Of a DNA stretch of 42,264 nucleotides, positions 29,541 through 39,031 are shown in pieces; position 1 is the stretch's first letter; each line of letters opens with the position of its first letter. Origin of the DNA: Thermococcus sp. GTDB lineage: Archaea; Methanobacteriota_B; Thermococci; Thermococcales; Thermococcaceae. The translations under genes and the position numbers were made by a program. The notes beneath the pieces are model-generated. The model ran no database searches. It saw nothing but the letters and a program-made list of their open reading frames with translations, and had not been told where the DNA came from. Location of the stretch: NCBI RefSeq assembly GCF_027008145.1, contig NZ_JALTCZ010000025.1, positions 1 through 42,264 on the forward strand. The letters are read 5' to 3'.

Positions 29541-30682
29541 ACCTCCTCCCTCGAAGGAACCTGAAAGGCCGGCATGCCCCTGTATGTGGTGAACTCCCCG
29601 TAAGCTGTTATGGACTCGTTCTCCTCAATGGAAACACCCAGTCTTGAGGACAATTTCAGTAGAATCCAGCAGGTTCCGTTGGTCACGTTTGCTATCCCGA
29701 AACCGTTCCTGTAAACCTTTACCCAGGCTACCCTCCCCTCAACCTTTCCAAAGCGGCCCTCCGCCGGAGAGCATATCGAGTTGGGAAGGGCTTCGCGGGG
29801 CTTGGCAACATTACAGGAGAGGCACAGGAGGCTCGACCTCCTTCTGAGGGCATTGAAGTGAACGGTGTCCCCGACCCTTGCGCTGAAGTTGTAGAGCCTC
29901 AGCCTTGTGCAGTTGAGGCCCAGAGAACGGCCGGCCCTGACGACAAGGCATTCGCCCTCGGCTATCTGACCGTAGCGGGCCCTTGAAATCGGAACTGTCT
30001 CGGCCATCCCGAGAACCCTCACATCATTGGAATCCTCAACATAGAGCGTGATTTTAGAATAAAGCTTGGCTATGCCGAGGATCTCGACCCTTCTCCCGGG
30101 GTTGAGGGAGACACCATGGGGCAGGTAAACCCTGAAGGACTCGCTCCCGTTCCACACCTCAGCCGGGTTTCCCGGGCGCGTGACGACTCCATGGAGAAGG
30201 TAGGGCATTCCGTCAGCGGGCTTCTCCAGGTACTGGAACTCTTCAACCTCCAGAGGATAGAATCTGTTGCCGTAGAATATGCCCTTAGCGGAGATCAGAT
30301 GGCCTCTGGTAACGTTTAGGGGCACCGCTAGGCGAATCCTTGTCGGGGTTAAAATTAGTGGATATGCCGAGTCCCAGTAAGCCCCCCTCAGGGTTTCGAG
30401 GGGAAAAGCTAACCCACTTTCTTGTATGCTGGCAACGTCCATCCAGAGCCCGCTTGATGCCCTTCTCAGCCTGCCGTGAACTGTATAGACCTTCCCAACA
30501 TGGAGCTCCTCACCAATCCCGAGGGTTGCCGTTCCGTTGTATAGCAACGAGAATCCTGGCTTGGAAAGGACGCAAAGGCCTGTAAAGGAGTCCTGCTCGG
30601 GAGAGTAGTGACTAAGGGCAAGGCTGACGACTATGAGAGATGATATCAAAACAACTATTTTAATGTTAGTCTTAACCATCAA
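29519..30682 (-). CDS. Secreted or membrane-anchored protein with repeated OB-fold-like segments
   Basis: N-terminal signal/TM; repeated VYTVHGRLRR, LLHGVVTRPG, VEILGIAKLYSKITLYVED, GKVEGRVAWVKVYRNGFGIANVTNGT, ITAYGEFTTYRG; stop overlaps the TctA-like start by 22 bp. Confidence 0.65.
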   Translation of the reverse strand: MMVKTNIKIVVLISSLIVVSLALSHYSPEQDSFTGLCVLSKPGFSLLYNGTATLGIGEELHVGKVYTVHGRLRRASSGLWMDVASIQESGLAFPLETLRGAYWDSAYPLILTPTRIRLAVPLNVTRGHLISAKGIFYGNRFYPLEVEEFQYLEKPADGMPYLLHGVVTRPGNPAEVWNGSESFRVYLPHGVSLNPGRRVEILGIAKLYSKITLYVEDSNDVRVLGMAETVPISRARYGQIAEGECLVVRAGRSLGLNCTRLRLYNFSARVGDTVHFNALRRRSSLLCLSCNVAKPREALPNSICSPAEGRFGKVEGRVAWVKVYRNGFGIANVTNGTCWILLKLSSRLGVSIEENESITAYGEFTTYRGMPAFQVPSREEVCYGRHC

Positions 30683-30721
30683 AGTTGGTAAAAGTAAAAG
30701 GGCTTAAAAAATTTACGGGAA

Positions 30722-31483
30722 TCAGTAAATTTCACCGCTGGGATAGACTACTATGCCCTCGCTGGTTATCTCGAAGGGGTACTTCTTCATCGAGTGCTTG
30801 GTTTCACGCATCTTTCTTATCAGAAGGTAGCGCTTCAGTTCGACCTCCTTCTCTATGAAGTCAAGTAAAACTACTCCCCTTGAGATGTACTCCTCTACCC
30901 CGTACCTGCTTATCCTGCCGTGGGCTGGATCGGGTGCCTCGGTTGTCAGGATTGATGTTATGCCCATCTCCAAGAGGATGGTGTTCAGCTGGAGCAGGAC
31001 TTCCCTTATCTCGTCCTCTTTTCTGAGTCTGAACGCGATAGACGGTATCGAGTCAACGAGGAGCCTCTCTGCGTTTATTGCCTTAACGACTCGATAGATA
31101 TAACGGAGGAAATCTTCGGCGTTGATATTCCCTTCAAGGACGTACTGTTCCTCTGACGGGAGGCCAACGACTGCACTGACACCATCAACTATCGCTATCA
31201 GACCCTCCTTCTCGTACTTCTCGATGTCCCATCCGAACGACTTCATCTCACGCCTGAGATCTTGGGCGCGCTCTTCCATCGTCACTATGACACCCGGCTC
31301 ATTGTAGAGCTCTGCACCCTTGTAAACGAACTGGACGCCGAAGGTCGTCTTTCCACTCCCGGTAGGGCCAGTGACCAAAACAGTTGTCCCTTTAGGAAAT
31401 CCACCCTCAATGAGTCCATCAAAGCCAGGGATTCCACTGCGGATCCTTTCAACAAAATGTCTCTTCGTGAGCATACCTATCAC
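30722..31483 (-). CDS. KaiC/RadA-like RecA-superfamily ATPase
   Basis: GIPGFDGLIEGGFPKGTTVLVTGPTGSGKTTFGVQFVYKGAELYNEPGVIVTMEE. Confidence 0.9.
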   Translation of the reverse strand: MIGMLTKRHFVERIRSGIPGFDGLIEGGFPKGTTVLVTGPTGSGKTTFGVQFVYKGAELYNEPGVIVTMEERAQDLRREMKSFGWDIEKYEKEGLIAIVDGVSAVVGLPSEEQYVLEGNINAEDFLRYIYRVVKAINAERLLVDSIPSIAFRLRKEDEIREVLLQLNTILLEMGITSILTTEAPDPAHGRISRYGVEEYISRGVVLLDFIEKEVELKRYLLIRKMRETKHSMKKYPFEITSEGIVVYPSGEIY

Positions 31484-31593
31484 CCAAAGGAATGGGGTTT
31501 ATCTATCCGATAAGGTTTAGGTCACTATAGATATAAAACTTTTGGGAGGGAAAGTGTTTTTAGGCTTTTTCCCTAGCTTCACCGGGTGCTGGA

Positions 31594-32796
31594 ATGAAAG
31601 ATCCCTTTGGGAAGGATGCTGAAAGGCTTATCAGGGAGGAGTTCGGTGACCTGCTCACACTGCTTCAGCGGATACCGTTGAGCGTGAGCGTTGATGACGT
31701 GCTCACCCTCGTCGCTTGGGTGCTTGCCTCGGAAGAACCTCCCGAGAAACTCCTCAGGAGGAGCCCCTTGGAGGAGACCAAGGATGTCTTCAGGTTCTAC
31801 GCCTTACTCGGGGCCCTGGCACTTTCTCCCTATGGAATAGAGCTTGAGCTCGTTGAGAAAGCCCTCGTGAAGCTATACGGGAAGAGGCTTAAGGGGAGCG
31901 ACCTTTCGGGAACCATGTTAATGGTCGAGGAAATCCAGACCGGTGAGGTGCCGGAGAGGGACAGGAAGATACTCGAAAAACCGATGGATAAGAACGTTGA
32001 CCCATCCGAGAGGGAAAGGAGAAAGCTCAGGTACAGGATGAGGCTCGCTGAGTTCCTAACGCTTTGGGACGGCTCTCTCAAGGAGGTTTACATAAGGGGG
32101 GGCTACGCATACCTTACACAGGAGACCGCCCTCCAGCTCTGGGAGAGAGCCTTCACGAGGAGGATTGAAAGGGCCTCTAGGCTGCTCTCCAAGATGAGCG
32201 ACGAACTGCCTGAGTTCTATGGGGAGCTAAGGGAGAGGCTGAGGAATATTGCTGAGGAGCACTTCAAGGAGAGGCTTGAGAAACTCGGGAAGGTCGGCGC
32301 ACAGCCACTCCGCTTCGACCTGTTCCCACCCTGCATCAAGGAAGCCCTGAAGGGAGTTCCAGCCGGCATGAGGAACTATGCAATAACGGTTCTCCTTACG
32401 AGCTTCCTGAGCTACGCGAGGATATGCCCCAATCCGCCTAGGAAGGACGTCCGGGTTAGGGACTGTGTTGAGAGTCTCGACATCATAGAGAAGGAGATAC
32501 TCCCGGTTATAATCGAGGCCGGAAACAGGTGCACGCCACCGCTCTTCGAGGACCAGCCTCACGAGATAAAGAACGTCTGGTACCACCTCGGCTTTGGCTT
32601 AACTGACAGGCCTACCCTTGAGGACAGCGGGAACTCTACCTGGTACTTTCCGCCAAACTGTGACAAGATAAGGGCCAATGCCCCCGGGCTCTGCAAGCCG
32701 GACAAGTACTGCAGGGGGGTAAAGAACCCCCTGACCTACTACCTTAGAAGACTGGCTAGGGAGGGCAGGAAAGATGCTGCTGAGGGAAGTGAGTAA
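31594..32796 (+). CDS. priL: DNA primase large subunit PriL
   Basis: FPPCIKEALKGVPAGMRNYAITVLLTSFLSYARIC...NRCTPPLFEDQPHEIKNVWYHLGFG...CRGVKNPLTYY (Fe-S cysteines). Confidence 0.95.
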   Translation: MKDPFGKDAERLIREEFGDLLTLLQRIPLSVSVDDVLTLVAWVLASEEPPEKLLRRSPLEETKDVFRFYALLGALALSPYGIELELVEKALVKLYGKRLKGSDLSGTMLMVEEIQTGEVPERDRKILEKPMDKNVDPSERERRKLRYRMRLAEFLTLWDGSLKEVYIRGGYAYLTQETALQLWERAFTRRIERASRLLSKMSDELPEFYGELRERLRNIAEEHFKERLEKLGKVGAQPLRFDLFPPCIKEALKGVPAGMRNYAITVLLTSFLSYARICPNPPRKDVRVRDCVESLDIIEKEILPVIIEAGNRCTPPLFEDQPHEIKNVWYHLGFGLTDRPTLEDSGNSTWYFPPNCDKIRANAPGLCKPDKYCRGVKNPLTYYLRRLAREGRKDAAEGSE

Positions 32797-33808
32797 GGAG
32801 GAGAGGAAGCTCTACTACAGGGACGAGTGGGACGCGGATAAGATACCCGACTTCATACTCAACACGCTTGAGCTGAGGGAGTTCGGCTTCGACCACACCG
32901 GGGAGGGTCCGAGCGACAGGAAGAACGTCTATTCCGATTCAAGGGATCTGGAAGACTACGTTAAAGCAACTGCACCCTATGCTGTATACTCCTCCGTTGC
33001 CCTCTACGAGAACCCGGAGAGGATGGAGGGCTGGAAGGGAGCAGAACTCGTCTTCGACATAGACGCCAAAGACCTTCCCCTAAGGCGCTGTCAAAACGAA
33101 CATCCGAGCGGTCAGGTGTGTCCCATCTGTCTGGAAGACGCCAAAGAGCTCGCGAGGGATACGGTGGTCATTCTGAGAGAAGACTTCGGGTTTGAAAACG
33201 TACATATAATTTACTCCGGGAGGGGCTACCACATCAGGGTTCTCGACGACTGGGCTTTAAGGCTAGACACGAAGGCAAGGGAGAAAATTTTGGCCTACGT
33301 AAGCGCCTCCGAGGAGATCGCCTTCGATGACGTTCAGAGCAGGAGGATAATGCTCTCCTCGGGCTATTTCAGGGCCTTCCGTCTGCGCTTCGGCTACTTC
33401 ATAGAGAGGGCCAACTTAAACCACCTACTGGGCATAGGTCTGAGGAAAAATCTCGCCGAAAAGCTCATTGAGGACGAGACGAGGAGGAGAATCGTCGAGA
33501 ACTTTGTTAAGAAGGGCCTCTTAGCCTCTTTCCCAGAGGGCACAGGTTACAAGTCTCTTCTCAGGCTCTTTGGGCTTTCATCAACTTTCTCAAAGGCTTA
33601 CTTCGACGGTCGTGTTACCGTCGACGTCAAGAGGATTCTGCGCCTCCCTTCAAGCCTTCACTCAAAGGTGGGTCTAATCACGACCTACATAGGCTCCAGC
33701 GAGAGAAAGCTTGAGAGGTTCAACCCCTTCAGGGATGCCGTTCCGAGGTTCCGGAGGGAGGAGGTCGAGGAGGCCTACAGGGAGTGGCTAGAGGAGCACA
33801 GTCAATGA
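32774..33808 (+). CDS. priS: DNA primase small catalytic subunit PriS
   Basis: ELVFDIDAKDLPLRRC (DxD), CPICLEDAKELARDTV, YSGRGYHIRVLD, RLPSSLHSKVGL. Confidence 0.95.
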   Translation: MLLREVSKEERKLYYRDEWDADKIPDFILNTLELREFGFDHTGEGPSDRKNVYSDSRDLEDYVKATAPYAVYSSVALYENPERMEGWKGAELVFDIDAKDLPLRRCQNEHPSGQVCPICLEDAKELARDTVVILREDFGFENVHIIYSGRGYHIRVLDDWALRLDTKAREKILAYVSASEEIAFDDVQSRRIMLSSGYFRAFRLRFGYFIERANLNHLLGIGLRKNLAEKLIEDETRRRIVENFVKKGLLASFPEGTGYKSLLRLFGLSSTFSKAYFDGRVTVDVKRILRLPSSLHSKVGLITTYIGSSERKLERFNPFRDAVPRFRREEVEEAYREWLEEHSQ

Positions 33809-34623
33809 GGGGGAAGGGCCGAGATAGTGGTCTCAATGCTCATCTGGGGGAGCGTTGGATATTCTCGCGCCTCTCCGGGTTAAGTGGGCTTGGAGTGGCT
33901 TTTGCCAGAGTTTCGCTCGGCGTGCTGGTTCTCTTCCAACTCCTGCCCCTCAGGGGAAAGCTCAAAAAAGCATTCGGGGCGTTTAGGGAGGGGAAACTGC
34001 TCGTTCTCTTCGGTCTCTCACTGGTCCTCAACTGGGTCTTTCTCTTCACAGCCTTCGACAGGACGACCATAGCAAACGCCGTCTTCGTCTACTACCTTGC
34101 ACCGGTCATGGCGACGCTGATTTCCTGGCGCTTTCTCGGGGAGAGGGTTTCTGGGAGGAGAGGAATGCTCATCGGGATGGCCTTTGGTGGTTTTCTGGTC
34201 ATAGCCCTCGGGAATGGATTTGAGGTTGGCAGTGAGACTTTCAGGGAATAACCCTCGCCCTGATAGCCAACCTTGGGCGGCCTTAAGGGACGTTGACGGT
34301 GAAATCCTGACTTTCCTCCAGCTATCCCTGGCGTCCCTCTCCATCATGACATTCCTCCCGTTTCTCCTCCTCGGCAGGTCCATCCCTTGGGCTATTACTA
34401 TGCTGGTTCTCGTTCACACAGTTCTGGCACTCTACATCTACATGGACGGCCTTAAGAAAGTTGAAGTAAACGAGTTGCACCCCTCAGCTACCTAGACCCC
34501 CTAAGTGCGGTGATCTATGCCTTTCTAATCTTCGGTGAGGTTCCAACCTTAGAAACAGCTATGGGTGGGGCGTTGATTCTGCTGGCATCTGTCCTGGATG
34601 TAGTTTTGGCGAGGGGGTTGTAG
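33805..34623 (+). pseudogene. DMT/EamA-family transporter pseudogene
   Basis: Pieces in shifting frames: EIVVSMLIWGSVG / IFSRLSGLSGLGVAFARVSLGVLVLFQLL...ETFR / GITLALIANLG / FLQLSLASLSIMTFLPFLLLGRSIPWAITMLVLVHTVLALYIYMDGLKKVEV / YLDPLSAVIYAFLIFGEVPTLETAMGGALILLASVLDVVLARGL*. Confidence 0.85.
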
Positions 34624-34933
34624 CCCGCCTTCTGTATCAAGGGGCATTCGACTGAGCGGCCTACCACGGGGCTCGCACCGGGAACTCATCACCCCTCTCT
34701 CGGCCTTGCACCCCGCGGGACGGCCGTTTCACCGCATCCCCCGGGATAGTCTGCGGGTTAGCTCGGGGCCCTCGCGAGCCCCTTCGCGCGCTTCATTCAC
34801 ATCCCCCGGAGGCCGTGTCGTTTCTGCGCCGTTGCCCGGCCTCTCGGCCGGTGCCTTGCGGCACCGCGGCCCCGGTGCGGTGGGCGGAACTTCCTCGGGA
34901 GCACCCCGGGAGCCCCCTACCCCCTCGCCAAAA
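34604..34933 (-). ncRNA. rnpB: RNase P RNA
   Basis: Minus strand reads ...GAGGAAGTTCCGCCC... (CR-I) through ...GATACAGAAGGCGGGCTA (3' conserved region); ends form a perfect 15-bp P1 TTTTGGCGAGGGGGT/ACCCCCTCGCCAAAA; very high GC; TATA-like TTTTTATTA just upstream. Confidence 0.95.
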
Positions 34934-34965
34934 TGGGGTTAGGAGGGGATAATAAAAAGGTTTGG

Positions 34966-36573
34966 TCACTTCTTAGGCAGGGAGTCCCTCTCGCGGAACT
35001 TCGGAACTTTGGGCCTCCTGAACCTTCCGAGCGGGGAGCGACGCTTCGGCTTTGATCTTTTGTGCCTCGGCTGTTCCCTCTTGTAGTACCATCCTCCCAC
35101 CACGAAGACAACGAGGAGTATCAGGGCAACTGCAACCCACGCTAAGTTTCTTCCCTCGCTGGTCATTGTCCCAGTGCTTGAAGAAGTAGGGGTAGAAGAA
35201 GTCGTTTTTGAGGTGGTGGTCGAAGATGTTGACGGTGGAACTGTTGCGAGGGCACTCCCGTTTATGGAGCTCACATGACCGTCGGCCTTCAGGGCGAAGG
35301 AGTAGGAGATGTTGCCCGGGGGAACCCGAAAGACCATTTTCAACGTGCTGTTGCCTGAGGGGATCCTATGGGCTATTGAGTCCTCATAGAGGGTCTTCCT
35401 GCCCTCCGAGATGAGATAGGACAGTACGGCATCAACCGCATCACCGGGATTGGAGATTGAGAGCACAAAGGAAAGCCTGCCGTCGGAGTAGTCTGCCCTT
35501 AGGTTGACTATCTTTGGAGGGGCTATTACCTGGTACTTAACCTCACTTGTGCCGACGAGTCTGTCTCCAAGGTAGAGCCTGACCTGAGCCGTTAGGTTGC
35601 CACCGACGTTGGTGGGAAGGGTAAGTTCGTAGACCCCGGTTCCAGGTGAGAGGTTTAGCTCCTTTGAGGTTTTCCCCACGCTCTCGTTCCCCCGGAAAAC
35701 CTCGACCTCAAGCCTGACTTTGGCCTTTCTTTCAGACAGAACCGTTATGTAGACCCCGTCCTTCCCGTTGAGCTTTACCCTGTTTTTCTGGAGCGAGACC
35801 CCTGCGAGTTTAACTCCAACAAGGACGGTGAAGTTCTTTGTGAAGGTGTAGCTCCCACCCCCCCCAGAGAGCGAATACCTGAGAGTGTAGCTGCCCTCTG
35901 GATAGTGGAGTCCTATCGGAACCGTGAACTTGACCACTGAGTCCCCTGGGACAGCGGTGATGCGCTCTTTTTTGGAGTAGTACTCCCTCCCTTCCCTCTC
36001 CAAGGAAACGCTCGCGGTGACGGTAACGTTTTTGTGGCCTATGTTGATGACGTGGGAGTAAACCACCACACTCTCTCCAATGAAAGCGTATGAGAATGTG
36101 CCTTTCCCGGAAATGTATGTCTCCGCATCCTTGAAGATGAGGGGTGAGGCCAGAACCTGGAGTGGCACTTCGGCGCGGACTACTACCACCTGTCCTCCGC
36201 TCTTCCCGATAAACCTCAGGTGGAGAGTGTAGTTGCCGGGGGTGACGTTCTCAGAGCAGCTCAGGCGGTAGTTTATGGTCTTTTCCTCCCCGCTCTTCCA
36301 GCTTGAGAATACCTGGGGGGATATCGTCAGGTTGAAGCCACCCACTCCCTCTCCCCTCTTATCCTCGACCCAGAAGCGCTGGTAGCTGATGAGCGAATAC
36401 GCTAGGGGTGCCTCGTTCTTGAGGACAAGCTTACCCTGCGTGTAGTCGCCCCTGACAACAGTAATCGTTGCGCCCGTCGTGAGCCTTCCGAACTGGGCCG
36501 AAACATTGGGCAGGAATGAGACAAGGAGCATCAGTGCTATCAATAAAGGTAAATACTTTCGCATGTTCTTCAC
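34966..36573 (-). CDS. Cell-surface protein with signal peptide, beta-sandwich-rich ectodomain, Ser/Thr stalk, TM and basic tail
   Basis: MRKYLPLLIALMLLVSFLPNVSAQ...; TTSKTTSSTPTSSSTGTMTS...WVAVALILLVVFVVGGWYYKREQPRHKRSKPKRR. Confidence 0.8.
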   Translation of the reverse strand: MKNMRKYLPLLIALMLLVSFLPNVSAQFGRLTTGATITVVRGDYTQGKLVLKNEAPLAYSLISYQRFWVEDKRGEGVGGFNLTISPQVFSSWKSGEEKTINYRLSCSENVTPGNYTLHLRFIGKSGGQVVVVRAEVPLQVLASPLIFKDAETYISGKGTFSYAFIGESVVVYSHVINIGHKNVTVTASVSLEREGREYYSKKERITAVPGDSVVKFTVPIGLHYPEGSYTLRYSLSGGGGSYTFTKNFTVLVGVKLAGVSLQKNRVKLNGKDGVYITVLSERKAKVRLEVEVFRGNESVGKTSKELNLSPGTGVYELTLPTNVGGNLTAQVRLYLGDRLVGTSEVKYQVIAPPKIVNLRADYSDGRLSFVLSISNPGDAVDAVLSYLISEGRKTLYEDSIAHRIPSGNSTLKMVFRVPPGNISYSFALKADGHVSSINGSALATVPPSTSSTTTSKTTSSTPTSSSTGTMTSEGRNLAWVAVALILLVVFVVGGWYYKREQPRHKRSKPKRRSPLGRFRRPKVPKFRERDSLPKK

Positions 36574-36597
36574 CGCTCAAAATAGGGTGTTCAGGAT

Positions 36598-36891
36598 TTA
36601 AAGGCTACCCCTGAGTGCCGGGAGCAGGAGTGCGATTCCCAGGATTCCCATAAGGATTGAGAAGAGCATGTAGATCCTGTAAACTGACAGGCGGGAGAAG
36701 TGCGGCCTGACGATAACTCCAATTATTGTGAGCATGACTCCATAGAGGGTCGCAAAAATGCCGAGCGACAGCCTGACGTCGATCCTTACAAGGAGGAGGA
36801 TTCCAAACACTGCACCGGCGAAGACGGTAACGTGGGGTACGGTGAAGGCCAGGTAGTTGAGGAAAGTCCTTTCCTCTTTCATTCCCATCAC
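36598..36891 (-). CDS. Small membrane protein, multiple TM
   Basis: 97 aa hydrophobic; overlaps the upstream gene by 4 bp. Confidence 0.7.
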   Translation of the reverse strand: MMGMKEERTFLNYLAFTVPHVTVFAGAVFGILLLVRIDVRLSLGIFATLYGVMLTIIGVIVRPHFSRLSVYRIYMLFSILMGILGIALLLPALRGSL

Positions 36892-37295
36892 TCCGATATG
36901 AAGGCGTAGGTTGTTGTAGTTGGGAGTTCGCGTCTGACCCTTGGGAGGAGGTATCTCGGGTATAACCTCTCCTCCGGCTCATCGAGGGGGTCATAGGTCC
37001 CCAAAATCCTGTCTATCAGCTTTACCGCAGTCCTGCCCCTGACCCTGAAGTAGCCCCTGAAATCCGTGACTATCTCAAGGACAACGGGCAGGAGGAGCTT
37101 TTCATCGTCACCCGGGTCGAGGAGCAGGGCAATCTTTTCAAGCTCGCTCCTTCTGAAGCCGTGCCAGCTCCCGTCTCGGAGCCTCACACCCGGTCGTTCT
37201 TCGCTTAGGAGGGACTTCAGTGTCGTCCTCCGCGCCGGCAGGTGGGCGTTTATCCTGTATATCTCCCTGATGAGGGCGTCTTCAACATTTCCCAT
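36888..37295 (-). CDS. UPF0216 (DUF61) family protein
   Basis: MGNVEDALIREIYRINAHLPARRTTLKSLLSEERPGVRLRDGSWHGFRRSELEKIALLL. Confidence 0.75.
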   Translation of the reverse strand: MGNVEDALIREIYRINAHLPARRTTLKSLLSEERPGVRLRDGSWHGFRRSELEKIALLLDPGDDEKLLLPVVLEIVTDFRGYFRVRGRTAVKLIDRILGTYDPLDEPEERLYPRYLLPRVRRELPTTTTYAFISE

Positions 37296-37395
37296 GGTTG
37301 AGGAGAAGGCTCTCAAAAGATAAAATTTGCTTGACATTTGAGTGTTAAACTCTTAGACCTGAAACCCTAAAATCCCACTTTTGATGTCAAAGGAT

Positions 37396-38253
37396 CTAGC
37401 GAATCTCTTCCTCCTCGACACCCCTTGAGTGGACTAGTATAGATGCCCCAACTATGAGGATCGCCCCCACGATCTGGGGCAAGCTCAGCTTCTCTCCGAA
37501 GAGAATGTAGGCCAGGGCTATTGCAACGACCGGTTCGACCGTTGCCACTATGCTGGCCCTGCTCACCTCGACCTCTTTTAGGGCATGGTTGTAGAGGACG
37601 TAGCCGAGGAACGTCGGGAAAAAGGCCAGTCCGAGGAGATATGGAATCGCTCCGGAGGGTACTGAGAACTTTGCGAAGGGGGCAAGGTAAAGCAACCCGA
37701 AGAAGAGTGTCATGAAGAGAACCCGCTCGGGTCTCTCGTCCCTGACGCCAAACTTCGCCATGATTCCATAAATGGAGTAGACGAAGCCCGTACTTATCCC
37801 CGTGAGGAGGGGCAGAAAACCCACGTTGAAGTCCACGTTGCCCGCAACTAGGATGACGCCGAGCATAACCATGAGGAGGGAAATTGCCTTCTCGGTAGTT
37901 ATTGGCTCCCCGAAGATTAAACGGCCCAGAACTACAGAAAAGGCCGGGGCAGTGTAGACAAGAAGGACTGCAAACCCGACCGAGGAAATCTTAACAGTGT
38001 AGAAGTAGAGCGTGTAGAAGGCAAAAACACCCACGAGACCATAGATGGCGTAGAAAGAGAGCCTTTTCCTTGTGAAGGGGTTCTCACGCAGGAACAGGGT
38101 AATGTAGGAGCCGAGGATGAGAAGTGCAAAGAGGACTCTCCAGAAGACCATCGTGAAGGAGTCAACACCGTAGCGGTAGATGTAGGTGGCGAATATCCCT
38201 AAGGTTCCCCACATGCTTGCAGCGAGAAAAACCAAAAGGTAGCCGCGTCTCAT
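37396..38253 (-). CDS. DMT/EamA-family transporter
   Basis: MRRGYLLVFLAASMWGTLGIFATYIYRYGVDSFTMVFWRVLFALLIL...EVSRASIVATVEPVVAIALAYILFGEKLSLPQIVGAILIVGA. Confidence 0.92.
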   Translation of the reverse strand: MRRGYLLVFLAASMWGTLGIFATYIYRYGVDSFTMVFWRVLFALLILGSYITLFLRENPFTRKRLSFYAIYGLVGVFAFYTLYFYTVKISSVGFAVLLVYTAPAFSVVLGRLIFGEPITTEKAISLLMVMLGVILVAGNVDFNVGFLPLLTGISTGFVYSIYGIMAKFGVRDERPERVLFMTLFFGLLYLAPFAKFSVPSGAIPYLLGLAFFPTFLGYVLYNHALKEVEVSRASIVATVEPVVAIALAYILFGEKLSLPQIVGAILIVGASILVHSRGVEEEEIR

Positions 38254-38262
38254 GGGGTCACC

Positions 38263-39027
38263 TCAGAAGGAGGGGCCGGTAGGAAGCCTTCTTTTGTGCT
38301 CGCTTGACGTTACGAGCATCTCTACGTGTTCAATGGTCTCAACGCTTACCCCAAGCTCACTGGCGATTTCCCCATGGGGCATCTTAAGGTCGACCAGACG
38401 CCAGAGGATTTCATCCAGCAGGTGGTAGCTTATTCCAAGCTCATCCTCGTCGGTCTGGCCCTCCCAGAGGCCGGCCGTTGGTTTCTTCTCAATTATTCTC
38501 TCTGGAACTCCGAGGAGCTTCGCTATCTCCCAGACTTCTGTCTTGTAGAGGTTTATCAGCGGTGCGTAATCGCTGGCCCCGTCACCCCATTTGGTGAAAT
38601 AACCCGTCAGAAACTCGCTCCTGTTGCTCGTCCCGAGGACGAGACGGTTTAGAGCGTTCGCGTGGGCATAGAGGAGAGCCATTCTGGTCCTGGCCATTAT
38701 GTTGCCGAGGCTCTTCTTGTCGGGCCCAAAGCCAAGGGACTGAACGAAGGCATCCACTATTGGCCTTATGTTTACAACTTTATACCGTATGCCGAGGCTC
38801 TCGCAGACGAGCTTTGCATCCTCAACTTCCCGGTTCTCGTAGTAGGGCATTATAAGGCCGAGAACCTTCTTCCTTCCCAGGGCCCTAACGGCGAGATAAG
38901 CTGTTGTGGCACTGTCTATCCCACCGCTCACGCCAACGACAACTCCGTCGGCCTTTGCTTCTTTGACCCTCTCTGATATAAAGTCCACTATCCTTTCGAT
39001 GGCCTTTTCGTAGTCAAGGAGCCTCAC
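38263..39027 (-). CDS. nadE: NH3-dependent NAD+ synthetase
   Basis: [51 protein letters not shown] start near 39027 likely. Confidence 0.94.
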   Translation of the reverse strand: MRLLDYEKAIERIVDFISERVKEAKADGVVVGVSGGIDSATTAYLAVRALGRKKVLGLIMPYYENREVEDAKLVCESLGIRYKVVNIRPIVDAFVQSLGFGPDKKSLGNIMARTRMALLYAHANALNRLVLGTSNRSEFLTGYFTKWGDGASDYAPLINLYKTEVWEIAKLLGVPERIIEKKPTAGLWEGQTDEDELGISYHLLDEILWRLVDLKMPHGEIASELGVSVETIEHVEMLVTSSEHKRRLPTGPSF

Positions 39028-39031
39028 GAGC

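Noticed and set aside
34706-34942. GC-rich 78-aa plus-strand ORF
   Set aside because: Lies antisense to the RNase P RNA gene; the composition and sequence are explained by rnpB.
37338-37395. Imperfect inverted repeat TTTGATGTCAAA with nearby CTTGACATTTGAG
   Set aside because: Short, imperfect and AT-rich; could be an operator or terminator but not supportable from sequence alone.
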